NCBI GenBank assembly: GCA_033060915.1
Contig: CM065387.1
Coordinates: 27,458,001-27,522,000 of the forward strand
Source of the DNA: Euryodendron excelsum
Lineage: Eukaryota; Streptophyta; Magnoliopsida; Ericales; Pentaphylacaceae
DNA length: 64,000 bases
Reading direction: 5' to 3'
Part shown: one piece after another, positions 1-12,510 of the stretch
Numbering within the stretch: the first letter of the stretch is position 1
Layout of the letters: each line of letters begins with the position of its first letter
Program-made: the position numbers and the translations under genes
The notes under the pieces: generated by a model
What the model was told of the DNA's origin: nothing
The model's database searches: none
What the model saw: the letters and a program-made list of their open reading frames with translations, nothing else

Positions 1-470
1 ACACCGGCTCTGGGTATCAAATCGGTAACCTCTTGAGAATACTTCTTATAGTATTCCTGACCTTCCTCTATCATTTCGGATCATTCCGAGTCAATTTCGG
101 CAAACCTGGTACAAAATGACCGTTTTGCCCCTGGTGGGCTGGTCTCCTTTTCCGACTGCACCGACTCTGGGTATCAAACCGGTAACTTCCCGAGAATGCT
201 TTTTATGGTATTCTCTACCTTTCTTTATCTTTCTGGATCATTCCGAGTCAGTTCCGGCAAACCTGGTGCGAAATGACCGTTTTGCCCCTAGTGGGCCGGT
301 TGCCTTTTTCGACCACACCGACTCTGGGTATCAAACCGGAAACCTTTGGGAACATTTTGAATAATGTTTCCAAATCTCAAGTCTTCTTCCCAGACATTCT
401 GGGTCTGTCCCAGCAACTTTTCGACCCGATTGACCATTTTGCCCCTAAAGGCCCGGTCAACCCTTCTGAC
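1..470 (+). repeat. U3 157-bp tandem repeat, three copies (LTR-1)
   Basis: The phrase ACACCGGCTCTGGGTATCAA recurs at 1, 158 and 315, a period of 157 bp. Each unit also carries a TTTTGCCCCT(G/A)GTGGGC block. A partial fourth unit fades out near 470. A position upstream of the TATA box suggests promoter or enhancer repeats; that role is inferred. Confidence 0.85.
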
Positions 471-697
471 ACATCCTACCCTCATTTTTCAAGTCAAATA
501 CCTCCGGGACATTATTCTAAGTGTTCCTGCTGTTTTCCAACCTTCCGGGTCATTCCCAGTCCCTTAAATCATTCCCGAACTTTCAGGAGTCACTCTTGGG
601 GAAGCCAGGCTGAAAATTATATGGTAGTCACTAGTACAGGCGCGCAAATCTAGTCAAAGAAACGCTGCTTGCCGACCTAAATACTTTCCTAACTGGC

Positions 698-720
698 TGG
701 CGCCACTCTTAGTGGCGCCA
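698..720. promoter_or_regulatory. GGCGCC palindrome upstream of the LTR-1 TATA box
   Basis: TGGCGCCACT (698-707) and AGTGGCGCCA (711-720) form a perfect 10-bp inverted repeat with a 3-bp spacer, 54 bp upstream of the TATA box. A decayed half-site (AGCGCCACT) follows near 738. The same motif is present in other LTR copies and upstream of the antisense PMD gene. Confidence 0.6.
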
Positions 721-773
721 AGAGGAAAATTGACCTAGCGCCACTGCAACAAGCACCAAGTCTATCCTATCTC

Positions 774-781
774 TATAAATA
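774..781 (+). promoter_or_regulatory. LTR-1 TATA box
   Basis: TATAAATA followed by CAGAGCCTC, kept at the same place in most LTR copies of the family. It probably sets the U3/R boundary about 30 bp downstream. Confidence 0.65.
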
Positions 782-2499
782 CAGAGCCTCTTCGCGCGTG
801 AAAGATGTCCGCAAACTCAGTCTAAAAACACCAATATTCGATATACAGAGCTCGAACACTCCCTAAACCCTAGCTTCCCTAGGTTTTCCAAACCCTAGCC
901 ACCATACACAAACCCTAATCCCATATACACTTACACACCCCCTATACACTTATACACTAGCCTCCAACCTTCCATTGAAGACTTGGATTGCTGTAACTAT
1001 GAAGACTTGAAGACCGAAGACGAGCCCTTAAGGATCAAGACTGAAGTGAAGCAAAGACCGAAGAAAGCAAGACGTGCAAAGCCAAGCAACATAAAGAAGA
1101 CACAAGATAGGCTTCCTATTTAAATTTCCGCACTTCGCCCCTCTCTCTTCTCTCTCTTAACCCACTTGGGTTTTCTCTATTTTAATCCCCCATCTCTTTC
1201 CCCTCCCTTTCTTTGCATGCTTGAAACAAGTGTATTCTTGGTCCATGTGTAGGATTGGACTATTGGAGGGTCACCGTGTCAGGGGCTATCTTTTAGTTTA
1301 ACCGGAGACCACGTGGGTTCGACCCCCTTAATTATGTGGTGAAGCCTTAACCTTGTATGTTCACGACCCCAAATTTGCATTGTGCATATCATAATCTTGC
1401 ATCTTCCAAAAATTGTTTTCAAACTCGTTTTCAAAATTTGTATTAAACTTGTTTTCAAAATTACATCAAAATCTCCTTTTTCGAAACATGTTTTCAAAAT
1501 CACAATCCTGAGGTGATTCTAGCCTTTCTATGGCTAGGGTTGCTTTAGGAAAGTGTTATATTAAAAGTGACTTTTATGGTTCATATTTTCAAATCGTACT
1601 GTTTTCAAAACCACTTTCTTAAAGTGGTTCTAACTTTCTTATGGTTAGAATCGCTTTAGGAAAGTGAGACATTTTTATACCTTCTAAAAACTCTCTTTTC
1701 AAAAGTCTCTCTTCCTAAAAATCTCTTTTTCAACATACTTTCCTAAAACTCTCTTTTCCAAAGTTGTTTTCAAAAACTCTCTCCAAAAATCTATTTTTCA
1801 AAACTCCATTTTTCAACTCCTTTCCAAAATACTCTCCTCAAAATTCACTTTCTAAAAACATTCCCTAAAAATCTTTCCAAAAACTCTCTACAACAATCTT
1901 CTACCAAAAATCTTTCTAAAAAAACTCTCCTCCCAAAATCGTTTTTCTAGAAGCTCCCCTCTAGGATTTTCCTTCTAAAATCTTCGTTTCCAAAAACACA
2001 CTTTCCAAAAACTCATTCTCTTTAAAATTTCTTTCCAAAAACTCTCTCTTCAAATTCACTTTCCATAAACTCCTCTCTAGGATTCCCTTCTAAAAACCTT
2101 TGTTTCCAAAAATGCACTTTCCAAAAACTCTTTCCTTAGAGCCCAAATCAAGCCCTACAGCTAACAATTAGGTAACCCTAATTTTTTTCCCAAAAATATG
2201 GTTTTCAAACTTGCCTTAAAGCCTAGATTTCCAAAACCACTTGTTTTCAACATCAAAATTACATATTTCCAAAACCTTTTTTCTACGTCAAAACCATACG
2301 CTTCCAAATCTAGGGTTTCTAGAAACTTCCTTTTCCAAATCCTTGTCAAATTTTACCTTCCCTTTAGGAAGCCAAATCCAATTTTCCCGTTTAGGAAACT
2401 AGATCCAATTCTCCGTTTTTGGAAACAAAATCAAACCTTCTCTTTTAGAAACAAAATCCAATCCCTTCCTAATCTGAACCTTTCCTAATTCAAATCCTT

Positions 2500-3360
2500 C
2501 CTAAACTTCTACCTTCCTAAATCTTAAGTTTCCAAAACTTAAACATAAAAATCTTTCCTAAATTTCAAAACTCAAAATCTAAATCTTTCCTAATTCACCT
2601 CTTTCCTAATTTCCTACCTTCCTAAACCATAAGTTTCCTAAAACTTTCAAATCTTTCCTTAAACATTAAGCTTCCAAATCTTTCCTGATTCAACCCTGTC
2701 CTAACTCTATCCCTTTCCAAATCTTAACCTTCCAAATCTAAGTTTTCAAACCTTTCCTAATCTCAAGATTTTCTAAAACTCAAACTCTAAATCTTTCTAA
2801 ATTCTAAACTTTCCTAAAATTTCAAATCTTTCTAAACTTTTCTAAAATTTCAAATCTTTCTAAACTTAAAACTTTCTTATTATCAAAACTTCCTCATTTT
2901 CTAAACTTTCCAATTTTCAAAACTTCCCTATTTCGAAAAATTTCAAATTCAAAATTTTCCTAAGTTGAAACTTTTTTAATTCAAAACTTTTCTAATTCGA
3001 ACCTTTCCTAATTCGAAATGTTTCCTAAAATGACACTTTCCTAATTTTGAAACTCTCCTAATTTGAAAACTTTCGTAATTCAAAACTTTCTTAATTTGAA
3101 ACTTTCCTAATTCGACACTTTCCTAATTCGGACCTTTCCTAATTCGAATCTTTCCTAAATCCAATCATTTCCTAAATCTTCCAAGTCCAACATTCGAGTC
3201 AAATTTTTCTATATCTCAAGTCCTTTCTAAATTCTCTCTTTCCTAAGTCTAGGTTTCCTAAAACCAAGTTTTCCAAAATCAAGTCTTTTCAAATCTTCCA
3301 ATCAAAGTTCAATCTCTCAATCTTCTAATCCAATTTCAAATTCAATCTCTTTCTTCCAAA
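2500..3360 (+). repeat. G-poor TTTCCTAA-rich tract in LTR-1 R/U5
   Basis: About 0.9 kb built from degenerate CTTTCCTAATTC-like words, with hardly any G on this strand. The equivalent tract is in every full LTR copy (for example 17040-17760, and reverse-complemented at 26200-26850). Short F/K/S-rich open frames here are composition artefacts. Confidence 0.75.
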
Positions 3361-4251
3361 TCAACTCTTCTATTTTTAATAGGTCTCTTATCTGAACTAC
3401 GACTGACCTGATTCCTCCAAAAGAATACGTAGGCAACCCTCATGGGTGCAGTCTCCACAGTTTCCAAATCTCAAATTCCATAATCTTTTCAAATCTCCAA
3501 TTTATTTTCAACTTCCCATTCGAAGTTTCAATTTCCAAATTTCTATTTCTACAACTTCTTTCTAATCTCCAATCCTACAATTTTCTTAAAGTTTCCAATT
3601 CCATGAACTATTCCAAATTTCTATTTCCAATTTCAAATCTATCTTTTCAAATCTCTTTTAAATCAAATCAACTTCTTTTCAAAACTATTTTCCAACTCTC
3701 TTTTCTTGCACGTGCATATCATTCATCATGATAGTTTTAAACATTATTTTTCTAAAGTGGATAGGATTGTACATTTGTTAGCTAAAGACTCGCATAGGTG
3801 AATCTAGGGTAGATTGACATGTAGGTACCGAAAGGGCGGGTAAGGTGATGGCTTAGTGCGTCTTCCCTACACGTAACCAACCTCCGAACCTAGAATCACT
3901 GTTTTCGAAAGACCAAAAGGAGTTATTTTCTAAAAAGGGCTAAATATTTTCCAAAGGTTGCCAAACAACCCGTTTTCTTAAAAACCCTCTCTTGAGGATG
4001 TTTTCCAAAATCATTTTCCAAAAACCCTAAGTGTAGTCTTCGGATTATGCTTAGTTTTTAAGTGACCTAACTCACCTTAATCAAGTTAGGTGACGACTCC
4101 AAACTTTTTCTAAAAGCCCTTTATTCAAATCTATTTTCAATTCAAACCTAGTCGCACTCATTCTTCTAGGAGGGTGAGTTCTAATGAGAGAGTACAATAT
4201 TTTTCCCGCTTATGTAAGTATTCCTCGAGTGCGAAAAATCTGGGCGCGACA

Positions 4252-4881
4252 ACAAGTTAATCCCCCTTTAGAAAATAAGAAATATGTTCAACTATTCGTA
4301 TATACTTTCTCGGGCATATACTACGAAAAGCTCTACACGAGTGTTGGGAGAAACTTTTCTGAGGTTATCATGCAAGGGGACATGATAGAAGATGACCTAA
4401 AAACTGGAAGGATCGTTGATCCCTATGGTAAAACTAAAGAAGTTTCTGCAAGCTTCGTAAAGAAGGTGCCCACAGCATTAGAAATGGGCCAAAAGGAGGG
4501 AGAAGTATCTACCATCTTGCCTGTTCAACCACCGCAATGTCACCCCCAACACCAATCTCAAACCCCCGTGGCTACTCAAGCATTTACTCCTGGGCCTATC
4601 ACAGCCCAACAACATCTCAACCCCAACAAGAAGGCCCGCCAACCACGTGCATTTTCCCCTTTAACCTGCACCTAAACAAAAGCTTATCATAACCTTTTAC
4701 AACCCAACCTTCTGACCCCCATACCTGCCCCACCGTTGCCAAATCCTTTACCCCCTACTTTCAACCCAACTCTTGTTTGTGAGTACCATTCTGGAAGACA
4801 ATGGCATGATACTGGGCATTGTCTCTTCCTGAAGCACAAGATACAAGATTTGATTGACGCTGGAGTCATCGGCACCTAGGG
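4252..4881 (+). pseudogene. gag: gag fragment of element B (end of capsid region to nucleocapsid-like knuckle)
   Basis: Gag is the structural protein that packages retrotransposon RNA in cytoplasmic particles. The frame matches the end of the plant retrotransposon Gag domain (VGRNFSEVIMQGDMIED, then LKTGRIVD), continues through a P/Q-rich linker, stops at 4673-4675 (TAA), and resumes as a knuckle-like CEYHSGRQWHDTGHC followed by LKHKIQDLID. The cysteine/histidine spacing is C-x2-H-x5-H-x4-C rather than canonical CCHC. The N-terminal half is missing because the LTR end at 4251 is joined directly to mid-gag. A second stop (TAG) ends it at 4879. No protease or polymerase follows. Confidence 0.75.
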
Positions 4882-6599
4882 GAGGAACCGCGCGATGAAG
4901 CATAGAACAAATTAGTGTGATTCTGGAACCTCTCTAGAGGGTTTTTTTTCTAAAGTGAATGACAAGGGAGGTTTCTACAAAATTCATCTATTTTCTTTTC
5001 GTCTCTCTATATCTTGCATATCTTCTTTAAATAAACATTACATGCCATGTAATCATATTTTTAAATGAAAATAGGTAGTTTCCAATTTATCCCCTCTGTC
5101 TCATACTCTTGTGGATGATTATTACTTTTAGAGATTCTTTCCCATTTTATGATGATTCGGCTTGAAGGATGGGATAGCATGGGTAACCCATTCAAAGAGG
5201 GGTTAAAACCTTTGAGAGATAAAGAGAGAGCAAGATATAGGAAGGAGATAGTGTGGATTTCATTGAAAATGCGACACTTACATGATATCCTGGCTAAGTG
5301 ATGGGCAGCCGAGTCCTTAAAATAATGAGAAGCCATTGTTCTATTTATCCTAAATAAACACTATCCTTTGCTCAACCTACTAGAGCTGTAAGTGATTTCT
5401 ATTCAAATATCCCTAAACCAAGAACCATCCCCCACTAGTGCCTTACAGAAAGTGAAAGATTTTTTTGTCAACCCCGATCCGAAACCATCCCCCCACACTG
5501 GGGCAGACAGGTAGCAGAAGATTTGGCAGAGAATGTCATCAACCATCAAGCTAAAGTAATGTGAAGGCTCTATGGATCAAGTAATCTTGTTCAAAATGAA
5601 GAGAGGCCTTGATTTCATTTCCCCTACAGTTAAAAGCAACCCTTGTCAAACCCGTTGAGCCAGTTACCTTTTTCAAGAAAGAAACCCCAATCTAGGGATC
5701 ACCGCCAACAATGGATTAAATTGAAATGCTAAGGAAAGGATCTGAGAGAAAGAAGTTGTGAAAATGTTTGTCTCCCAGAAAGCAAAGAGAAAGGGAAGAA
5801 ACAGAAAAGCAAAGAGAGAAAGCTACCACGGGGCAAGTAAAAAAAAAAAGGGCAACTCCATTAGAAGGTCAAGGATCAAACTACAAGAAACATGAACTCT
5901 TTGGAGAGTATATAGTTATTCAAAGGTGATCCTAGGAAACAAAGAAGCCCAGTAGAAGTAATAGGTTTGAGCCTTTACCCTTTCTTGTAAAAACTCAAAA
6001 ATCATGGCCTACATTACAATCTTACTAGAGTCCTCTCCGATTGAAAAAGGATTGCTTGATCTAAATGAGCCAGACGTGTTGCCGAAACTAAATTGGGATA
6101 TTAGGGGACCAAACCCTACTAGAAGACAAATCAAGGATGGTATGGATCTAAACCCTACTGGACACAACATCAAATTTGAGCCTACATATCCCTTTCATTC
6201 ATAAACCCCTTGACCTAGCCTATATTATTGTCCAAATTAAAGTCCTCTCTGATCAGAGAAAATTGCTTAGTCCAAATAAGCTTGAACAATACCAAGACAA
6301 GTAGGAGGAGAAAGGAGAACTAGAAAGGAGTGCAGGGGCAATCTCATGTTCGAAAGTGTGCGCAGATGGTTCTGGTTTAAACAACCCACTAAAAGAAAAT
6401 CTTTGAGCCTAAATATCCCTTTATTTCTTACAACCCCTAAACCTAGCCTGCATTATGGTCCTAAAAGAAGTCTTCTTGGATTGAGGGCCTAACTGTTTAT
6501 CGTTCTGCAAAGGGCATGCGAGTTGTCGCTCTAGCCACGATGGCATTTTGAAAATCTGGGAGAGAACCAAGTGACGTCAGAAAAATCCCAAACCCTAGC
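4882..6599 (+). other. Non-coding linker between gag and antisense PMD (element B)
   Basis: This stretch aligns by eye with 46337-48269 (element A) and, reversed, with 33432-35450. Landmarks include paired ACCATCCCCCCAC-ACTGGGGCA phrases near 5420-5510 and three imperfect repeats of about 210-230 bp starting near 6003, 6214 and 6442 with the phrase CCTAGCCTACATTA. A short open frame at 6004-6204 lies in the first repeat and matches a similar frame at 47423, but it is not convincing as a gene. No RT, RNase H or integrase motif was seen. Confidence 0.6.
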
Positions 6600-9588
6600 C
6601 TCCAAAAATACAAAGCCTCCTCTAGTGTGAAAAGGGTCCATAAACTTAGTCTGAAAACCCTACTTTTTAATACATAGAGCTCGTAGCCTCTCTAAACCCT
6701 AATCTCTTTTAGGTTTTCCAAACCCTAGCCACCAAACACCAAACCCTAGCCTCCATATACAAACCCTGGCCTCCTATATACTCATACACTCTCATATACT
6801 GATACACTAGCCTCCAAAACATCCATTAAAGACTTGAAGTGCTACAAACTGAAGTTCTCAAATATCAAGACGAAGACTGAAGTGAAGACCGAAGCAAGGC
6901 AAGCAAAGCAAGGCGCGCAAAGCAAAGCAAAGCAAAATAAACAAGACACAAGGTAGGCTTTTTCTTTAAGTTTATGCATCTTCTCCCTCTCTTCTCTCTC
7001 CTAACCCACTTGGGTTTTCTTCTATTTTAATCTCCCGTCTTCTTCCCCCCCTTTCTTGCATGCTTGAAACAAGGGATTTCCCAGTCCATGTGTAGGATTA
7101 AGCTATTGGAGGCTCACCATGTCAGGGGCTTTCTTTTAGTCTAACCGGAGACCACGTGGGTTTGGCCCCCTTGATTATGTGGTGAAGCCTTTAACCTTGT
7201 ATGTTCACAACCCCAACTTGCATTGTGCATATCATGATCTTGCGTTCTTCCAAAATTCGTTTTTAAACTTGTTTTCAAAAGCTTGCATCAAAATTGTTTT
7301 CAAACTTGCATCAAAATCTTTTTTTTCAAAACTTGTTTTCAAAACCACAATCCTAAGGTGGTTCTAGCCTTTCCATGGCTAGGGTTGCTTTAGGAAAGTG
7401 TTACATTTAAAGTGACTAATATGGTCCATATTTTTAAATCCTCGTTGTTTTCAAAACTACTATGTTAAAGTGGTTCTAACCTTCTTATGGTTAGAATCAT
7501 TTTAGGAAAGTGAGATATTTTATATACTTTCTAAAAACTCTCTCTAATCTTCTTTCCAATATTGTTTTCAAAAACTTACTCCAAAAATCTATTTTTCAAA
7601 ACTTTTTTTTAAACTCCTTTCCAAAATACTCTATTTAAAATTCATTTCCTAAAAACACTCCCTAGATTTCCTTCTTAGAAAACTCTCTTCCCTAAATCTC
7701 TTTCCTAAAAACTCTTTCCAACAATCTCCTTCCAAAACTCCCCTTCCAAAAACTCTCTCTTTTCAGATTCACTTTCTAAAAACTTCTTTCTAGGATTTCT
7801 TTCCAAAAATCTCCCTTTCCAAAAACTCACTTTCAAAAATCTCTTTTCTTAGAGTCCAAGTTAAGCCCTAGAACCCATAATTAGGAAACCCTAATTCTCC
7901 TTCCTAAAAACATGATTTTCAATATTGCCTTAAAACCTAGGTTTCCAAAATCTCCTTTTTTACACCAAAATCATAAGTTTCCAAAACCCTCTTTTCTACG
8001 TCAAAACTTTAGTTTTGCAAATCTAGGATTTCTAAAAACTTCACCCTCCAAATCCATACCAAATCCAATCTCCCCTTTAGGAAACCAAATCCAATCTCCC
8101 ATTTAGCAAACTAGATCCTATCCTCCGTTTTTGGAAACAAAATTAAAACACCTTTTTTAGAAACAAAATCCATTCTCTTGTTTTAGGAAATAGGAATCTC
8201 AATCCTTCCTAGTCTAAATCTTTCCTAATTCAAGTCCTTCCTAATCTCCTACCTTCCTAAACCATAAGTTTCCTAAACTTAAACTTTTAAATCTTTCCTT
8301 AAACTTTAATCTTCTTAATCTTCCAAATTCAACTCCTTTCCTAGTTCCATCCCTTGCCAAATCTAACTTTTCAAATCTTTCAGAACTTCCCTATTTCTAA
8401 ACTTTCCTAAACTTCGAATCTTTCCAAATCTAAAACTTTCTAAACTCAAAACTTTCTTAAATTCAAAACTTTCCAATTTTAAAACTTTCCTAAAACGGAA
8501 CTTTCCTAAAATGAAACTTTCCTATTTTGAACATTTCCTAATTCGAATCTTTCCTAAATCTTCCAAGTTCAACATTCGAGTCAAATCTTTCCTAAGTCTC
8601 AAGTCTTTTTTAAGTCTAGGTTTCCTAAAACCAAGCTTTCCAAAATCAAATCTTTTCAAATCTTCCAATCAAAACTCAATCTCTTAATCTTCCAATTCAA
8701 TTTCTTCTTCCATATCAGATCTTCTATTTTCTATCAGACTCTGGTCTGAACTACGACTAACCTGATTCCTTAAAAAGGATACGTAAGCAACCCTCATGGG
8801 TGTGGTCACAATCTTTCTCAAGCTGTTATTTCCACAACTTCTTTCAAATCTCCAATTCTACAATATTCTTCAAGTTTCTAATTCCATGATCTATTTCAAG
8901 CTTCCAATTCTAAAAATCTATTTTCAAATCTCAAGTTTCCAATCTCTAAAAACGTCTTTCAAAATCAAATTTATCTTTTCAAATTTATTTTTAAATCAAA
9001 TCAATTTCTTTCCAAATCTATTTTCCTACTCTCTTTCCTTGCACTAGCATATCATGCATCATGTTTTTTTTTTAAACATTGTTTTCTAAAATGGATAGGA
9101 TTGAACATTTGTTAGTTGAAGACTCTCATATGTGAATTTGGGGTAAATAGACATGTAGGTACCGCAAGGGCAGGGTAGGGTGATGGCTTAGTGCATCTTC
9201 CCTACACATAACCAACCTCCAAATCTAGGATCACGGTTTTCAAAAACCAAAATGGAGTTTATTTTCAAAAAGGGCTTAATTATTTTTCAAAGGTTGCCAA
9301 ACAACTTGTTTTTTTAAAAACCCTCTCTTAAGGTAGTATTTTCAAAATCATTTTCAAAAACCCTAAGTGTAGTCTTCAGATTGTGCTTAGTTTTTAGGTG
9401 ACCTAACTCACCTTAATCAAGTTAGGTGGTGACTCCAAATTGTTTTCTAAAAGCCCTTTATTCAAATCAATTTTCAATTCAAACCTAGTCGCACTTTTTC
9501 TTTTAGGAGGGTGAGTTCTAACGAGAGAGTATAGTATTTTTCCCGCTTGTGTGTGTATTCCTTGAGTGCAAAAAATCTAGGTGCGACA
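6600..9588 (+). mobile_element. LTR-2, 5'-truncated LTR inserted in element B
   Basis: The homology begins at a decayed TATA region (AAAAATACAAAGCC, near 6604) and runs through R/U5 to the conserved end GCGACA at 9583-9588. U3 is absent. It separates the linker from the surviving half of the antisense PMD gene. The PMD segment corresponding to about 48270-49570 of element A is missing here, so insertion was accompanied by a deletion. The left boundary is approximate. Confidence 0.8.
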
Positions 9589-10129
9589 CCGGTCTCTCCG
9601 AACCACCTCTTAATAAGCACCAGCACTAGATGTCTGTTCAGGCGGTTAGCCTGTACCCAATCTCTGGCAAAAAAGCTCGGTAAAATGGTGCTGCTCGCTG
9701 TATAGTACTAAAGACAAGATGAGTAGCCCCTCTGAAGGATGTGTGCACCCGTGGAGGTGGCAAATGCTGTTGTGAGATAAATGCTGGGATGATAGGTAAG
9801 GTCTCCCAGTGGTGGAATATCGGGTATCTCAAAATCCCAAAGGTCAGGATCTGTCTATCTATGTCTGGAGGAAGCCCTCCCATACTAGGTCACTTGATCA
9901 CTAAGACCCAGTATCTCCTCCCCTACCTCCATCTCCGCCTCAAAATTTGCCTCAACTGGAGGGAATGGGTCGACTGGAGGCCTACTCCCCCGTCCGCTTT
10001 GGCTGGAAGATACCGTCTAGTACATCGCTGACTACCCCGAGAGCGACTGGAGCTACTGATAGAATCTGTCTGGGCCGCCTTCCAGGAGCAGCGTCTCCTC
10101 TCAAAACCGTCATCGCCCGCCTCTACCAT
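9589..10129 (-). pseudogene. Antisense PMD gene, N-terminal half (element B)
   Basis: Reading from the ATG at 10127-10129 on the minus strand, the protein begins MVEAGDDGFERRRCSWKAAQ, an acidic start plus a basic stretch that could be a nuclear localisation signal. Further in are QQHLPPPRVHTSFRGATH and QRAAPFYRAFLPEIG, matching the other two copies. A frameshift lies between these segments. The gene is cut at 9589 by LTR-2. The domain is assigned as plant mobile domain from the more complete copies at 31587-33431 and 48270-50129. It lies downstream of the gag position and on the opposite strand to its element. Confidence 0.7.
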
Positions 10130-11031
10130 CTTGAAAGGTAAGCCAAGGTAAGAGATATTAATACACGGTATATGCAGTTCAAAAGATAAGAAAAGGAAAA
10201 AATAGCAAAAAATAGAAATGACAACCAAAGATCAAATATAAATGGAAAAAATGAATGATGCAAGTCTCAATAAAGTCTACTTAATTCAAAGGGTTTTTTT
10301 CTTAAGTTTTCCCTTCAAAAAGTTTTATTTTCAAAAATCAACTCTCAAAAAAAGTTTCCAAACTTTTTCTTCAAAAATCAATCCCTAATGTTCTTAGTAT
10401 TTCTTTCCAAAAATTATTTCAAAATCAAGTCCCAAAGTTCTTTTCGAAATCAAATTTCCAATCTATCTCGAAGCTTTTTCTTCAAAAAGATTTCTATTCC
10501 AAACAAACTTCAAGATTTTCTAAAACTCTTTTTCTCAAAAAGTCAAGTTGCAAGTAAAAATGAATTTTCTACACATTTTGTTTTTCAAAAATTCAAGTTT
10601 CAAGTCAAAATGAATTTTCTACACTAGTCAAATTCAAGTCAAAGCAAATTTTCCATACCATTCAAGATAGTTTCAAATTCAAAATCAAAAATTCATTTCA
10701 ATATGAATTCAAAAAATCTTCAATTAAAATCTATCTCAAAGCTTCTTCCTAACTCTGTTTTCAAAGGCATTTCCATTCGAGTCAAGTTTCTAGATTTTCC
10801 AAAAAATTTCCCAAAACGCAAATCTTTCAAGGTTCTAACCAAAAATTCCTTTTTCAAAAATGTCTATCACATTCCAAAGTTTTCCAAAACTCTCCTTTAG
10901 TCAAAGTTTGTGTTAATTTCAAAAGATTTTTCTAAGTCCAAAATTTATTTCCAAAAGCTTTTTGTCCAAAGTCTCTTTTCAAAAATTCTCTTAAATGTTC
11001 ACTCCAAGAAGTTTCCAAAAGACTCCCCGAG

Positions 11032-11515
11032 TTTCTTGGGGCCTTCTCTACCAAAAAGGCCCCACATTCTAAAGGTTTTACCTCTTTTTCCTTCAAAAAA
11101 ATTTCTTTTCAAAATTTCTAACTCTTTCTTTATTTTCAAAATTTTTCTCCAAGTTTCTCAAGGCCTTCTCTGCCAAAAGGGCCCCATATTCCAAAGGTCT
11201 TACCTCATTTTCTTTAAAAAGATTTCTTTTCAAAATTTCTAACTCTTTCTTTATTTCCAAAATTTTTTTCCTCGAGTTTCTTGGGGCCTTCTCTGCCAAA
11301 GAGGCCCCACATTTCAAAGGCTTTACCTTGTTTTCCTTCAAAAGATTTCTTTTCAAAATTTCTAACTTTCTTTATTTCCAAACTTTTTTTTCTGAGTTTC
11401 TCGAGGCCTTCTCAGCCAAAAAGGCCCCATCCTCAATGGTTTTATATCTTTTTCTTTCAAAAAGATTTTATTTCAAAAATTTTCAGCTCTTTTCTGCATT
11501 TCGAAAAATTTTGAC
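11032..11515. repeat. 121-bp tandem repeat with GGGGCCTT...AAGGCCCC hairpins, four copies
   Basis: Units start at 11032, 11154, 11277 and 11397. The first contains GGGGCCTT (11038-11045) and AAGGCCCC (11056-11063), an 8-bp perfect stem with a 10-nt loop; later units keep it with small changes. Element A has one decayed unit (about 50942-50980) and the minus element has none that I can see. Confidence 0.8.
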
Positions 11516-11569
11516 AGAGTACTATTTCAAAATGGTCCTTACAACACCCGTGACACTAGAACCAAACAT

Positions 11570-12510
11570 AAACTATGCACTTCACAGCATCACAATCACA
11601 TAGCACTGAAACCTGTGCACATTTTTCGAATTTTCAAATTTTTGAAAGATATGTTTTATTTTCAAAAAACCAATGGGTTTCAAAGTTTCCACAAAATTTC
11701 TCAAAATTATTTCAAATGTTTTCTGAAATATTTCCATATTTTTCTAAATATTAAACTCTAATAATTTCATTGATTTATGAAATTTTCTTAATTTTCTCTA
11801 TTTTTCAAGTTTTTTTTTATTTTTCATAAAATAAAAAATTCACTGAGTTTTTAAAATAACATGAAGCTTCATAAATCTGTTAAACACATTTTTCTAAGGT
11901 ATATAGGATAAAAATCTAGCCAGAAAACTCAATACCCAAAGTTGTAGGGACAAGTCTCCGATTCTTGCAGAAACCCCCTTCACATAATCATGCAAAATTG
12001 CTCAAACTAAATCAAACAAGTACTAAAATGAAAAAATAACTTTCAACAACACGCAAATTGTGCACCTTACGACACAATCATATAGCACCAACACACATAG
12101 AACAATCTGCACACATTCCTAAGATTTTCAAATTTTCAAATGCCTATTCTTTTTTTCAAAAAATCAAGGGTTTTCAAAATTGTGGCAAAAATCTTTCAAA
12201 GCTACTTCAAATATTTTCTACAATAATCTCATATTTTTCTAAAGTCTAAATCCAAACATTTCCATTAATTTCTCAATTTTTCTTATTTTTTAACTATTTT
12301 TTTTATTTTTTTGAAAAATAAAAATTTTAAAAAGTTTTTAAAAAATTACAAAATTGAGTACGGTTATTAAGCATATTTTTTTAAGACACATGGTATAGAA
12401 ATCAAGCTAGAAAACCCAATACCCAAGGTTGTAGAAGCAAATCCCTAATTCCCGCAAAAATCCCTATTACATAAACGTACAAAACTACCCAAACTCAATC
12501 AAACAAGCAT
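11570..12510. repeat. Tandem duplication of about 470 bp
   Basis: 11575-12035 and 12055-12510 run in parallel: CACAATCACATAGCAC versus CACAATCATATAGCACC, then the phrase AAAACTCAATACCCAAAG versus AAAACCCAATACCCAAGG, and a shared CAAACAAGTA/CAAACAAGCA ending. Elements A (51110-51560) and minus (30700-31300) have one unit, so the duplication is specific to element B. Confidence 0.65.

Larger units (their letters stand above)
1..4251 (+). mobile_element. LTR-1, giant LTR, left end cut by the window
   Basis: This is the 5' LTR of element B. It starts inside the U3 tandem repeats, so by comparison with complete copies roughly the first 550 bp lie outside the window. In order it shows three 157-bp U3 repeats, a GGCGCC palindrome pair, a TATAAATA box, a CT-rich segment, about 2.5 kb of G-poor R/U5, and the conserved end GCGACA at 4246-4251. 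Gag sequence follows immediately, so the PBS and leader expected there have been deleted. Ty3/gypsy membership is inferred from the 5-bp target duplication of a sibling copy and from the Gag type. Confidence 0.85.

Noticed and set aside
10388..11603. Several F/K/S-rich open frames (10388-10627, 10703-10900, 10910-11242, 11281-11603)
   Set aside because: They come from TTTTCAAAA-rich DNA, have no domain, and are not kept in frame in the matching region of element A.
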